From Oxalobacteraceae bacterium AB_14 (lineage in GTDB: Bacteria; Pseudomonadota; Gammaproteobacteria; Burkholderiales; Burkholderiaceae_D), in the NCBI GenBank assembly GCA_000381565.1, contig KB906724.1, positions 366,045-430,044 on the forward strand: 64,000 nt of DNA, given 5' to 3'. This document shows, in pieces, positions 41,365 through 48,909 of the stretch. The number at the start of each line of letters is the position of its first letter. Position 1 is the first letter of the stretch. Both the position numbers and the translations under genes were made by a program. The notes beneath the pieces were generated by a model that was not told the DNA's origin, did no database searches, and was given only the letters and a program-made list of their open reading frames with translations.

Positions 41365-42906
41365 GTGCGAGGACGATTGCTAGTTTTGCTGGCCCTGTCG
41401 TGGGCCGGCGCGGCGTGCGCCGCGCCGGCCGATACGCTGCATGTGGGCTCGAAGCGCTTCACCGAATCCTACATCCTTGGCGAGGTGCTGGCGCAGACCG
41501 CCGCCCAGGCGGCGCCCAACGCCAAGGTCGAGCACCTGCAAGGCCTGGGCAACACCGCCATCGTGCTGGCGGCCTTGCGGGCCGGCCGCATCGACGTCTA
41601 TCCCGAGTACCTCGGCACCATCGACCTGGAAATCCTCAAGCACACGCGGGCCGCGCCGCTGGAGCAGATCCGCCGCGAGCTGGCGCCCATGGGGCTGGGC
41701 GTGGCGGTGCCGCTGGGCTTCAACAACACCTACGCGCTGGCCATGCGCGGCGGCGCCGACGGGCTGACGAAACTGAGCGAGCTGGCCGCGCAGCCGCGCC
41801 TGCGCTTCGGCCTGTCGCATGAATTCATCGGCCGCGCCGACGGCTGGCCGGGCCTGGCCAGGCGCTACGGCCTGCCGCAGCGGCCTGAAGGCCTGGACCA
41901 CGGCATCGCCTACGAGGCGCTGATGCAGCGCCAGGTCGACGTGATCGACATCTACTCCACCGACGCCAAGATCCGCCAGTACGGCCTGCGCGTGCTGGAG
42001 GACGACCGCGCCTACTTCCCGCGCTACGACGCGGTGCTGCTGTACCGGCTCGACGCCGCCGCACGCTTCCCGGCCGCGTGGAAGGCGATCACGCAGCTGG
42101 AGGGCCGCATCAGCGCGGCCGACATGATCGCGATGAACGCCGCCGCCGAAATCGACGGCCAGAATTTCGCCGGCGTGGCGCGCGACTGGCTGGCCGCGCA
42201 CCAGCCGCCGGCCGCCGGCGCGCCGTCCACCGCTGCCGGCCAGGCCGCGCCGGCGCAGCTACGCGAGGGCCTGCTGGCCAAGATCTTCGACCAGAACCTG
42301 TGGCCGCTGACGCGCCAGCATGTGACGCTGGTGTTGGTGGCGGTGCTGCTGGCGTGCCTGGTCGGCATTCCGCTGGGGGTGCTGGCGGCGGCGTTGCCGC
42401 GCCTGCGGCAGGTGGTGCTGGGGTTGACGGGCGTGCTGCAAACGGTGCCCTCGCTGGCCTTGCTGGCGCTGCTGATACCCTTGCTGGGCATGATAGGCAC
42501 GGCGCCGGCGCTGGTGGCATTGGTGGTGTATGCGCTGCTGCCCATCGTGCGCAACACCTGCACCGGCTTGTTGCAGGTGCCGGCCGGCTTGCGGCTGGCG
42601 GCGCAGGCGCTGGGCTTGCGGACTATGCAGCGGCTGGTGCATGTCGAGCTGCCACTGGCCTTGCCGGTGATCCTGGCCGGCGTGAAGACGGCGGCGGTGA
42701 TGAGCGTGGGGACGGCGACCATCGCCGCCTTCATCGGCGCCGGCGGCTACGGCGAGCGCATCACCATCGGCCTGGCGCTCAACGATAACGCCATGCTGCT
42801 GGCCGGAGCGATACCGGCGGCGCTGCTGGCGCTGTTGACGCAGGCCGCGTTCGAGCTGCTGGAGCGGCTGGCCAGCCGTGGCCGGGCCGCGTCACAGCGA
42901 ATGTAG
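41365..42906 (+). CDS. osmoprotectant/glycine-betaine-type binding protein fused to ABC permease
   Basis: This 513-aa fusion has a signal peptide (about 1-20), an OpuAC-like substrate-binding domain (about 25-275, with VGSKRFTESYILGEVLAQ and AVYPEYLGT-type VYPEYLGTIDLE), and then a five- to six-helix permease domain (about 310-505). The EAA-like loop is AAQALGLRTMQRLVHVELPLAL. Such fusions serve quaternary-amine or choline uptake. The start is GTG 41365 with ribosome site CCGGAG. No ATPase gene is adjacent, so the energising subunit must lie elsewhere. Confidence 0.85.
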   Translation: MRGRLLVLLALSWAGAACAAPADTLHVGSKRFTESYILGEVLAQTAAQAAPNAKVEHLQGLGNTAIVLAALRAGRIDVYPEYLGTIDLEILKHTRAAPLEQIRRELAPMGLGVAVPLGFNNTYALAMRGGADGLTKLSELAAQPRLRFGLSHEFIGRADGWPGLARRYGLPQRPEGLDHGIAYEALMQRQVDVIDIYSTDAKIRQYGLRVLEDDRAYFPRYDAVLLYRLDAAARFPAAWKAITQLEGRISAADMIAMNAAAEIDGQNFAGVARDWLAAHQPPAAGAPSTAAGQAAPAQLREGLLAKIFDQNLWPLTRQHVTLVLVAVLLACLVGIPLGVLAAALPRLRQVVLGLTGVLQTVPSLALLALLIPLLGMIGTAPALVALVVYALLPIVRNTCTGLLQVPAGLRLAAQALGLRTMQRLVHVELPLALPVILAGVKTAAVMSVGTATIAAFIGAGGYGERITIGLALNDNAMLLAGAIPAALLALLTQAAFELLERLASRGRAASQRM

Positions 42907-43068
42907 CTTGGAGCGCAGCAGCACCATTTCCTTGTGCAGCAGGCGCTCGGCCAGGAAATCGTTCTCGCGCTGGGCGGCGATGGCTTCCAGCGCCTGCGTG
43001 TGGCGCTCCAGCCTGGCGCGCAGCCAGGCTTTGTAGACGGTGGTGGCCAGGGGCGGCAAGTTGGGCAT
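42892..43068 (-). CDS. small hypothetical protein, 58 aa
   Basis: I do not recognise this protein. It begins MPNLPPLATTVYKAWLRARL and is otherwise a charged, Leu/Arg/Glu-rich helix, so it is probably a single helical protein or a small coiled-coil. ATG 43068 has a very good ribosome site (AGGAGACAGTC), which supports a real gene; a frame start 9 codons upstream (43095) is possible. It overlaps the convergent permease end by 15 bases. Confidence 0.55.
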   Translation of the reverse strand: MPNLPPLATTVYKAWLRARLERHTQALEAIAAQRENDFLAERLLHKEMVLLRSKLHSL

Positions 43069-43134
43069 GACTGTCTCCTGCGATAGGTTCGACATTCATT
43101 CTGCAAGCATGACTACGCCTTGCTTTGCGCTAGA

Positions 43135-43626
43135 TCAAGCCCCTTGAGACATATGCGTCAGCGCCTCGCCGGTGACGCGGCAAATGCGCCATTCCGGCAG
43201 CAGCGAGGCGCCCATGCTTTCATACAGCTTGATGGCGTTGCTGTTCCAGTCCAGCACCGACCATTCGAAGCGGCCGCAGTCGCGTTCCACCGCCAGCTGC
43301 GCCAGCGCCACCAGCATCTGCTTGCCGTAGCCCTTGCCGCGCGCGCTATGCTTGACGTACAAGTCTTCCAAATACAGTCCTTTCTTGCACAGGAAGGTGG
43401 AGAAGTTGTGGAAGAACAAGGCGAAGGTGACGACCACGCCATCGGTCTCGCCGACGATCGCTTCGCACACCGGCTTGTCGCAGAACAGGCTGTCGTGCAG
43501 CATGGTTTCGTTGGCGACGACCATGTGTTCCAGTTTTTCAAACACGGCCAGTTCGACAATCATGTCGAAAATGGCGGCGACGTCTGCCGGCTGGGCCGGG
43601 CGTATGGTCAGGTTGGAAGTGTTCAT
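43135..43626 (-). CDS. GNAT family N-acetyltransferase (SAT-like)
   Basis: This 163-aa acetyltransferase has the acetyl-CoA-binding motif ARGKGYGKQMLVALA near residue 95, the preceding GLYLEDLYV strand, and the C-terminal WSVLDWNSNAIKLYESMGA. That combination resembles diamine (spermidine/spermine) acetyltransferases and related amino-acid acetylators. A ribosome site CGGAG is kept upstream. The IS element begins only about 19 bases before the start codon, so the original promoter was displaced. Confidence 0.85.
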   Translation of the reverse strand: MNTSNLTIRPAQPADVAAIFDMIVELAVFEKLEHMVVANETMLHDSLFCDKPVCEAIVGETDGVVVTFALFFHNFSTFLCKKGLYLEDLYVKHSARGKGYGKQMLVALAQLAVERDCGRFEWSVLDWNSNAIKLYESMGASLLPEWRICRVTGEALTHMSQGA

Positions 43627-43730
43627 CAGATTTGCTCCGAGAAACCCCGTCCTTCAGGGCGGGGAGTGAAAGGAGCCGACTGCGTAGCAGTCGTTGCCCT
43701 TCGGTTGAGATAACTGTATATAATCACAGT

Positions 43731-44783
43731 ATGGTTTTGGTCTATCGTTACCGAGTGAAGTCGCTGATCGGCTTGCTGAACAAGCAAAGCCGGGTGTGCA
43801 ATTTCGTCTGGAATTTTTGCAACGACAGGCAGAAAGACGCTCTGCGGTTTGGTCGTCGTTGGCACACAGGTTTCGACCTGAACAAGCTTACGCAAGGCAG
43901 CAGCAAGGAACTGGGCCTGCACTCGGGCACGATCAATGCGGTTTGCGAGCAATACGCCAAGTCGAGAGCGCAGAAAAAGCGCCCTTTTTTGCGCTACCGA
44001 GGCAAAAAAAACCTCGGATGGGTTCCGCTCAAGGGGCGCGAACTGAAACGCGAAGGTGATGCGTTCCGGTTCGCCGGCAATACGTTTCGCGTGTTCAACA
44101 GTCGCCCGCTCCCGGAAGGCAAGATCAAGGACGGCACGAATTTTTCCCGCGACAGCCGGGGTAACTGGTTTCTCAACATCGTGATTGAAGTTGATGCGAC
44201 GGCCGCTCACACGCGCGCGCCGGTGCGAGGGGTGGGGATAGACCTTGGGCTGAAAGACTTCGCGGCGCTGTCCACTGGCGAGAAAATCGAAGCGCAGCGG
44301 ATTTACCGCGGTATGGAACAAGCGCTTGCTGTCGCCCAGCGTGCGCGCAAGAAGCGCCGGGTGAGAGCGATCCACGCCAAGATAGCCAATTGCAGAAACG
44401 ATTTTCAGCATAAATTGTCGAGCCGCCTGGTGCGTGAGTTCGACTACATCGCGGTGGGCAATGTGAGCGCCGCCGGACTTGCCAAGACCAGCATGGCGAA
44501 GTCCGTTCTCGATGCCGGCTGGTCGTCCTTCCGAAACAAACTGGCGTACAAGGCTATTAAGCATGGCGCATGGTTCGTAGAAGTGAATGAAAGATTTACC
44601 TCCCAAACCTGTTCGAATTGCGGCGCCTTGCCCGGTTCGAGGCCGAAGGGTATCGCAGGCCTTGGAGTAAGAGAGTGGCAATGTAGTGATTGTGGTTGCG
44701 TACATGATCGCGATCTCAATGCTGCGTTAAACATTCTCCGTCGCGGACGTGCGACGCTAGATGTAGGAATCCCCGTCCTTTAG
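43731..44783 (+). CDS. tnpB: TnpB (OrfB) RNA-guided nuclease-like protein, altered RuvC-II
   Basis: This 350-aa TnpB has a REC-like helical first half, then RuvC-I with Asp171 in GIDLGLKDFAAL. The zinc ribbon has Cys294/Cys297 and Cys318/Cys321, and RuvC-III is HDRDLNAALNIL (Asp326 or Asp328). At RuvC-II, where family members have a catalytic Glu in a V-E-D/N-L setting, this protein reads IAVGNVSAAGL, with Gly243 instead. Glu284 and Glu287 just before the zinc ribbon could replace it, as in rearranged-site TnpBs, or the enzyme may be dead. ATG 43731 begins the family-typical MVLVYRYRV; an upstream frame start adds 33 residues. Confidence 0.85.
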   Translation: MVLVYRYRVKSLIGLLNKQSRVCNFVWNFCNDRQKDALRFGRRWHTGFDLNKLTQGSSKELGLHSGTINAVCEQYAKSRAQKKRPFLRYRGKKNLGWVPLKGRELKREGDAFRFAGNTFRVFNSRPLPEGKIKDGTNFSRDSRGNWFLNIVIEVDATAAHTRAPVRGVGIDLGLKDFAALSTGEKIEAQRIYRGMEQALAVAQRARKKRRVRAIHAKIANCRNDFQHKLSSRLVREFDYIAVGNVSAAGLAKTSMAKSVLDAGWSSFRNKLAYKAIKHGAWFVEVNERFTSQTCSNCGALPGSRPKGIAGLGVREWQCSDCGCVHDRDLNAALNILRRGRATLDVGIPVL

Positions 44784-44790
44784 GGCAGGG
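44640..44790 (+). ncRNA. putative omega RNA (guide RNA) of TnpB
   Basis: TnpB guide RNAs normally span the 3' part of tnpB and the right end of the element, with the guide drawn from the sequence just beyond it. That region is here, ending with the hairpin at 44771-44790. Location is inferred from the family; the boundaries are approximate. Confidence 0.35.
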
Positions 44791-44796
44791 AGGACG

Positions 44797-45729
44797 TCAA
44801 CAGGCCTCTACAGTGCTTGGTGTGGTGGAAGGGGAATCGGATTGCAATGCCCAGGCGACGCTGGACAGGCACAATACCATGCCGGCCCATTGCAGCGGTC
44901 CGGGGCGGAAGCGCTCCAGCTGGATCGACAGCAGCACCGAAATGACCGGCGTGACGACGCCGATGTACACCGCCTTGTGCGAGCCGATGCGGTGGATCAG
45001 CGTGAAGTAGGCGGCGAAGGCGATCACCGAGCCGAACAGCGACAGGTAGAGCAGCCCGCCCCAGTAGGGCAGGCCGGCCGGCATGCTGAAGGACTGGCCG
45101 CTGAGCAGCACCCACAAGGCCACCAGCAGGCTGCCCCACAGCATCGACCAGGCCATGGTCAGCAGCACGTTGGACGATTGCTCGCGCACCTTGATGACCA
45201 CCACGTTGCCGACCGAGCTGGCGATGGTGGCGGTCAGCGCCAGGCCCAGGCCGAGCAGGAATTGGCCATTGCGCCCGTTGCCGCCGGACAGGATCTCGCT
45301 CCAGGCACCGCGGATAGCCTCGAAGAACAGCAGCGTGACGCCGCAGATGGCGACCGCGCCGGCGCTCCAGGTGCGCCAGCCGATCGGCGTGCCGAAGGCC
45401 ATGCGGTTGAGGATGGGGTTCCAGAACACCATCAGCGCGAACAGCACGGCGACCAGGCCGGAGACCAGGTATTGCTCGGAGCTGTAGGTGCAGATGTAGC
45501 TCAGGCCGAAAGTGGCGCAGCCTTGCAGCAACATCCAGCGCTGGGTGCGCCAGGGCATGACCAGCTTGTCGCCGCGCGCCAGGCACCAGGCGAACAGCAC
45601 CGCCGCCGACAGCGCGAAACGGTAGACCACCGACACGGCGGGCGCGACCTCGCCCAGTTGCAGCGTGATGGCGAAGAAAGTGGAGCCCCAGATCAGGCAG
45701 GCAATGATGAACAGTAGTGGCGAGGACAT
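44797..45729 (-). CDS. EamA/DMT family transporter
   Basis: This 310-aa inner-membrane protein has about ten transmembrane helices as two EamA repeats, starting MSSPLLFIIACLIWGSTFFA. The family moves metabolites, often amino acids or sugars, out of the cell; the substrate here is unknown. The end of its reading frame (44797) is only six bases from the IS right end, so the last few residues (TPSTVEAC) may have been altered by the insertion. The gene remains intact otherwise. Confidence 0.85.
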   Translation of the reverse strand: MSSPLLFIIACLIWGSTFFAITLQLGEVAPAVSVVYRFALSAAVLFAWCLARGDKLVMPWRTQRWMLLQGCATFGLSYICTYSSEQYLVSGLVAVLFALMVFWNPILNRMAFGTPIGWRTWSAGAVAICGVTLLFFEAIRGAWSEILSGGNGRNGQFLLGLGLALTATIASSVGNVVVIKVREQSSNVLLTMAWSMLWGSLLVALWVLLSGQSFSMPAGLPYWGGLLYLSLFGSVIAFAAYFTLIHRIGSHKAVYIGVVTPVISVLLSIQLERFRPGPLQWAGMVLCLSSVAWALQSDSPSTTPSTVEAC

Positions 45730-45887
45730 CGGACGAGTATAGCCGCCCGGACCATTCCTTGCCTAGCGGCTATGATTTTGTTGCAACGCAACAGGTCGGC
45801 TGATTTGTGTGTATCGTTGCAGACATCTTGAGCATTTTGTTGAAAATGCAAGTATGATGGATTGACACATCAATCGAGGAGAGCGGC

Positions 45888-46022
45888 ATGAGTACCGCGC
45901 TGCAAATCAAGGTCGTCGGCTTGCTGGGCTATGTCGCGGTCAGTACCGCGCTGGTGCTGTTGCTGGCCGACGAGGAGATGCAGGGCGCCGCCCAGACCCT
46001 GTTCGCATTCGTCTTCCACTAG
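45888..46022 (+). CDS. small single-membrane-segment protein, 44 aa
   Basis: This short frame encodes MSTALQIKVVGLLGYVAVST and then a Leu-rich segment (VLLLADEEM), ending FVFH. One transmembrane helix of about 20 residues is likely. A clear ribosome site (GAGGAGAGCGGC) precedes the ATG, which supports translation. Its TAG and that of the convergent Mpo1-like gene overlap in the same CTAG bases. I know of no family. Confidence 0.5.
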   Translation: MSTALQIKVVGLLGYVAVSTALVLLLADEEMQGAAQTLFAFVFH

Positions 46023-46456
46023 TACGCCAGCTTCATCCGGCGGTACAGGAATCCCAGCACAAACAGCGGTCCGATCAGCAGGAAGCGCAGGTCGTCGAAA
46101 AACGACGGCTTCTTGCCTTCGATCTTGTGGCCGATGAACTGTCCTATCCACGCCAGCACGAAGATCGCCAGCGACAGCGGCAGGATGGCGCGCTCGGGCA
46201 GGGCGGCCAGCAGGGCCAGCATCAACGTGCTCATCAGCAGCATGCCCACCGCGAACGGTTTCGACAGCTTGAAGTAGTAGGCCAGCGCGGCCAGCGTGAC
46301 CGCCACCGCCAGCAGGGGGTGCGCCGCCCACAGCAAGCCCAGCAGCGTGAAGACGATGATCGGCACGCAGACAAAGTGGATCACTTCATTGACGGGGTTG
46401 AGGTGGCTTTCGCTGTACTGGGCCAGCAGCGTATCGATGGTGCGGGGTTGCGACAT
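46019..46456 (-). CDS. DUF962/Mpo1-like membrane protein
   Basis: This 145-aa protein has four hydrophobic helices and the family features NPVNEVIHFVCVP (near residue 20) and IGQFIGHKIEGKKPSFFDDLRFLLIGP. Mpo1 in yeast is an iron-dependent dioxygenase of 2-hydroxy fatty acids; the conserved His residues here (VIHFVCVP, QFIGHKIEGKKP) fit such a role. It may act on long-chain or 2-hydroxy acids in the inner membrane. It is followed by a convergent small ORF with overlapping stop codons. Confidence 0.85.
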   Translation of the reverse strand: MSQPRTIDTLLAQYSESHLNPVNEVIHFVCVPIIVFTLLGLLWAAHPLLAVAVTLAALAYYFKLSKPFAVGMLLMSTLMLALLAALPERAILPLSLAIFVLAWIGQFIGHKIEGKKPSFFDDLRFLLIGPLFVLGFLYRRMKLAY

Positions 46457-46546
46457 GGGTGTCTCCGGTTTTTTTTAGTACGGTCGTGCCGTCGGCAAAT
46501 TCTACACCTGAAACGCGGCGTGGCGACGCTTGGGTACAATGCGGCC

Positions 46547-47047
46547 ATGCCCAATGCGACAGATCCCCTCCGCCCCGCACTGACCGGCCTCGCGCCGGTG
46601 ATCGACGCGCGCACCCGCATCCTGGTGCTGGGCAGCTTTCCCGGCGCCGCCTCGCTGGCGGCGCAGCAGTACTACGCGCATCCGCGCAACCTGCTGTGGT
46701 CGATTCTGTCGGCGCTGACGGGCGAGCCGCTGGCCGGGTTGCCGTACGACGAACGTCTGCCGCGCCTGCTGGCGCATGGCTTCGGCCTGTGGGATGTGCT
46801 GGGCGCCTGCGAGCGCGAAGGCAGCCTCGACTCCGCCATCCGCAAACCGGCCGCCAACGATTTCGCCCGTTTGCGCGAGCTGTGCCCGCAGCTGGAAACG
46901 GTGGGCTTCAACGGCCAGACCTCGGGCAAGTTCGCGCCGCAGTTTGCGGCCGAGGGTTACCGGACGTTGGTGCTGCCGTCGACGTCTCCGGCACATGCCT
47001 CGCTGACATTGGCACAAAAGCTGGGGCAGTGGAAAATGCTGCTTTAG
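46547..47047 (+). CDS. hypoxanthine-DNA glycosylase (UDG superfamily)
   Basis: This 166-aa protein matches the DNA-deoxyinosine glycosylase type of the uracil-DNA glycosylase superfamily: VLGSFPGAASL (active-site motif 1), YYAHPRNLLWSIL, FGLWDVLGACEREGSLDSAI, VGFNGQTSGK, and the closing STSPAHASL. It would excise hypoxanthine from deaminated adenine. Start 46547 is the family-typical position; longer frames upstream are shadows of the Mpo1-like gene on the other strand. Confidence 0.85.
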   Translation: MPNATDPLRPALTGLAPVIDARTRILVLGSFPGAASLAAQQYYAHPRNLLWSILSALTGEPLAGLPYDERLPRLLAHGFGLWDVLGACEREGSLDSAIRKPAANDFARLRELCPQLETVGFNGQTSGKFAPQFAAEGYRTLVLPSTSPAHASLTLAQKLGQWKMLL

Positions 47048-47131
47048 CCGCTCCTGTTTCAATGAGCGACGATGCGAAACTCAGTCGCTTTGGCTACAGG
47101 ACGCACTTGATTCCGTTCGCGTATCAACGTG

Positions 47132-47245
47132 TCAGCGAGTAGCTAGACCGGTTTCCAGCATTTCGCAGTGCGCCGATTTGGCTTCCTCGGCGAATTGCTT
47201 GCGCTGCCTGGCCGCTTCCATTGCCTGACGAATAGCGTCAACCAT
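47132..47245 (-). CDS. short ORF, 37 aa, coupled to the phosphoesterase gene
   Basis: A frame reading MVDAIRQAMEAARQRKQF and ending LATR overlaps the last 8 bases of the metallophosphoesterase gene in a different frame, which allows translational coupling. It is charged and helical. No ribosome site of its own is obvious, so it may be a remnant; I do not recognise it. Confidence 0.35.
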   Translation of the reverse strand: MVDAIRQAMEAARQRKQFAEEAKSAHCEMLETGLATR

Positions 47246-47969
47246 GATGGGAGACATAGCCGGTCATCAGCGCGACGGCCCAGTCTTCGCGGCCGTTGGC
47301 GCAGGCCAGTTCGGCCATGCTGCGGTAGTCGTAGGGGATGCTGATCAGCTGCGCCTGCCACTGCTGCTGGCGGCGCTCGACGATGGCGTAGCGGGCGTCG
47401 GGCGAGCCGGTTTCGATGACGTGCGGATACGGGTGGTCGTCGGTGTAGGCCGGCTGGCCGACACTGCCGGGATTGACGATCAGCTGGCCGCGCGCGCTGC
47501 GCACGCTGCGCGGCACGTGCGTGTGGCCGCAGGCGACCAGGCTGGCGTCGACCTGGCCGAGGCGCTGTTCGATGTCGGCGGCGCCGGCGTGGCGCTCGGC
47601 CGTTTCCAGCAGGCCGGCGAGGTCGCTGGTGGGCGTGCCGTGGCACAAGAACACGTCTTCGCTGTATTGCAGCGCCGGCCTCAGGGTGGCGATCCACGCC
47701 AGTTCGCGCGGCGTCAGTTGCGCGCGCGCGTAGGCGTCGGCCGCGCCGGAGCCGGCGTGCAGTGCGAGGATCTGCCGCTCGTGGTTGCCGGCCAGGTGGG
47801 TCCAGTCCTGCATCATCAGGAAGCGCGCCGTCTCCAGCGGCAGCAGCGGGCCGGACAGGCTGTCGCCCAGGTTGACCACCGCGTCCACACCCTGGTGGCG
47901 GATGTCGGCCACCACCGCTTCCAGTGCGGCCAGGTTGCCGTGGATGTCGGAGACGATGGCGATGCGCAT
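47238..47969 (-). CDS. metallophosphoesterase (calcineurin-like, YfcE/MJ0936 type)
   Basis: This 243-aa enzyme has the dimetal phosphodiesterase motifs in order: IVSDIHGNLAAL, NLGDSLSGP, LAGNHERQI and ACGHTHVP, with NPGSVGQPAYTDD typical of the small YfcE-like clade. It would hydrolyse a phosphodiester or monophosphate. It follows a small ORF (47972-48112) with 2 bases between, in an operon that begins with the acetyltransferase gene further upstream. Confidence 0.9.
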   Translation of the reverse strand: MRIAIVSDIHGNLAALEAVVADIRHQGVDAVVNLGDSLSGPLLPLETARFLMMQDWTHLAGNHERQILALHAGSGAADAYARAQLTPRELAWIATLRPALQYSEDVFLCHGTPTSDLAGLLETAERHAGAADIEQRLGQVDASLVACGHTHVPRSVRSARGQLIVNPGSVGQPAYTDDHPYPHVIETGSPDARYAIVERRQQQWQAQLISIPYDYRSMAELACANGREDWAVALMTGYVSHHG

Positions 47970-47971
47970 GA

Positions 47972-48112
47972 CTAGCTATCCTTGAATGTGCCCAGCAATG
48001 AGGCGGTATCGACGATGGCGGCGTACTCGCCATCGAGGTTGGACAATGCCATATAGTGTACATCGTCGGCGCTGCGGGGCGCGCCCATGTCGATGATGAT
48101 CAAGGCCTGCAT
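47972..48112 (-). CDS. small protein, 46 aa, between acetyltransferase and phosphoesterase
   Basis: The frame reads MQALIIIDMGAPRSADDVHY and ends LLGTFKDS. It starts just after the acetyltransferase stop and has its own ribosome site (GAGGA, 8 bases before the ATG), and it is followed at once by the phosphoesterase gene. The tight spacing on both sides supports a real gene. I do not recognise any domain. Confidence 0.5.
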   Translation of the reverse strand: MQALIIIDMGAPRSADDVHYMALSNLDGEYAAIVDTASLLGTFKDS

Positions 48113-48113
48113 C

Positions 48114-48800
48114 TTAAGTTTCCTCGCGGGAGATCACCCGCACCACCGACTCCAGGTAATCCTCGAAGCCCATGCGCAGGTAGAGTTGGTGCGCGTCATT
48201 GCTGCGCATGACGTGCAGGAAGGAGGTGTCGCCGCGCTGCAGGTGGCGGCGCACCAGCTTGAGGATCAGTTGCTTGGCCAGCCCGCGGCCCTGGTAGTCG
48301 GGATGGGTGCAGACGCCGCTGATTTCGCACAGCCCCGGCGCGCGCAGGCGTTCGCCGGCCATGGCCATCAGCCGCCCGCCGTCGAAGTAGCCGAAGTAGT
48401 CGCCCAGCTCGATGGTGCGCAGGCCGAACGGGCCCGGCTTGCAGAGCAGGGCCAGCTCCAGCGCCTGCGCCGCGTGCTGCGGTCCCAGCGCTTGGGCGTC
48501 CGGGGCCGGATAGTCGGCCGGCATGGCGCCGCGCCAGACCATGCGGAACATGGTGCTCTCGGCGTCTATCTTCCAGCCGGGCGGGGCGGCGCCATTCCAG
48601 CTGTCGCAGTAGAACTGCTGGCCCGGCGCGCACACCGCCGCCAGCGCGGCGAAGTCCGGCCGGGCCGGATCGGCGAAGGCGACGATGGGGGAAAAGCCGT
48701 GGGTGTAGCGGCGCGCGCCGCCGCTGCCGTCGGCGTGGCGCGCATGGGCGCCGGCCAGGGTGTGCCAAAAAATGTGGTCCAGCAGGTCGTTGCGTTCCAT
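48114..48800 (-). CDS. GNAT family N-acetyltransferase (FR47-like)
   Basis: This 228-aa acetyltransferase has a variable first half and a C-terminal GNAT fold. The acetyl-CoA motif is CTHPDYQGRGLAKQLILKLV, preceded by LCEISGV, with LHVMRSNDAHQLYLRMGFEDY at the end. The N-terminal half (about 110 residues) is less clear and may be a second degenerate GNAT-like domain. It opens a tight minus-strand operon with the small 46-aa ORF and the phosphoesterase gene. The substrate is unknown. Confidence 0.8.
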   Translation of the reverse strand: MERNDLLDHIFWHTLAGAHARHADGSGGARRYTHGFSPIVAFADPARPDFAALAAVCAPGQQFYCDSWNGAAPPGWKIDAESTMFRMVWRGAMPADYPAPDAQALGPQHAAQALELALLCKPGPFGLRTIELGDYFGYFDGGRLMAMAGERLRAPGLCEISGVCTHPDYQGRGLAKQLILKLVRRHLQRGDTSFLHVMRSNDAHQLYLRMGFEDYLESVVRVISREET

Positions 48801-48909
48801 GCAGCTTGCCTTGTCGAGGGAGCGTGGTTATGCTTGCTTTAAATACACTTTCTTTTTAACACAGATTTGACAGGGGTATCAATCGCAGTTCAACTTAGCT
48901 GGGGACAAA

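Larger units (their letters stand above)
43645..44790 (+). mobile_element. IS200/IS605-type element with tnpB only
   Basis: The two ends carry near-identical direct hairpins: CCCCGTCCTTCAGGGCGGGG (43645-43664) and CCCCGTCCTTTAGGGCAGGG (44771-44790). These are typical end structures of the family, which has no inverted terminal repeats and makes no target duplication. A single tnpB gene lies between, and no tnpA is present, so the element depends on transposase supplied in trans. The tnpB stop codon lies inside the right-end hairpin. Confidence 0.8.
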
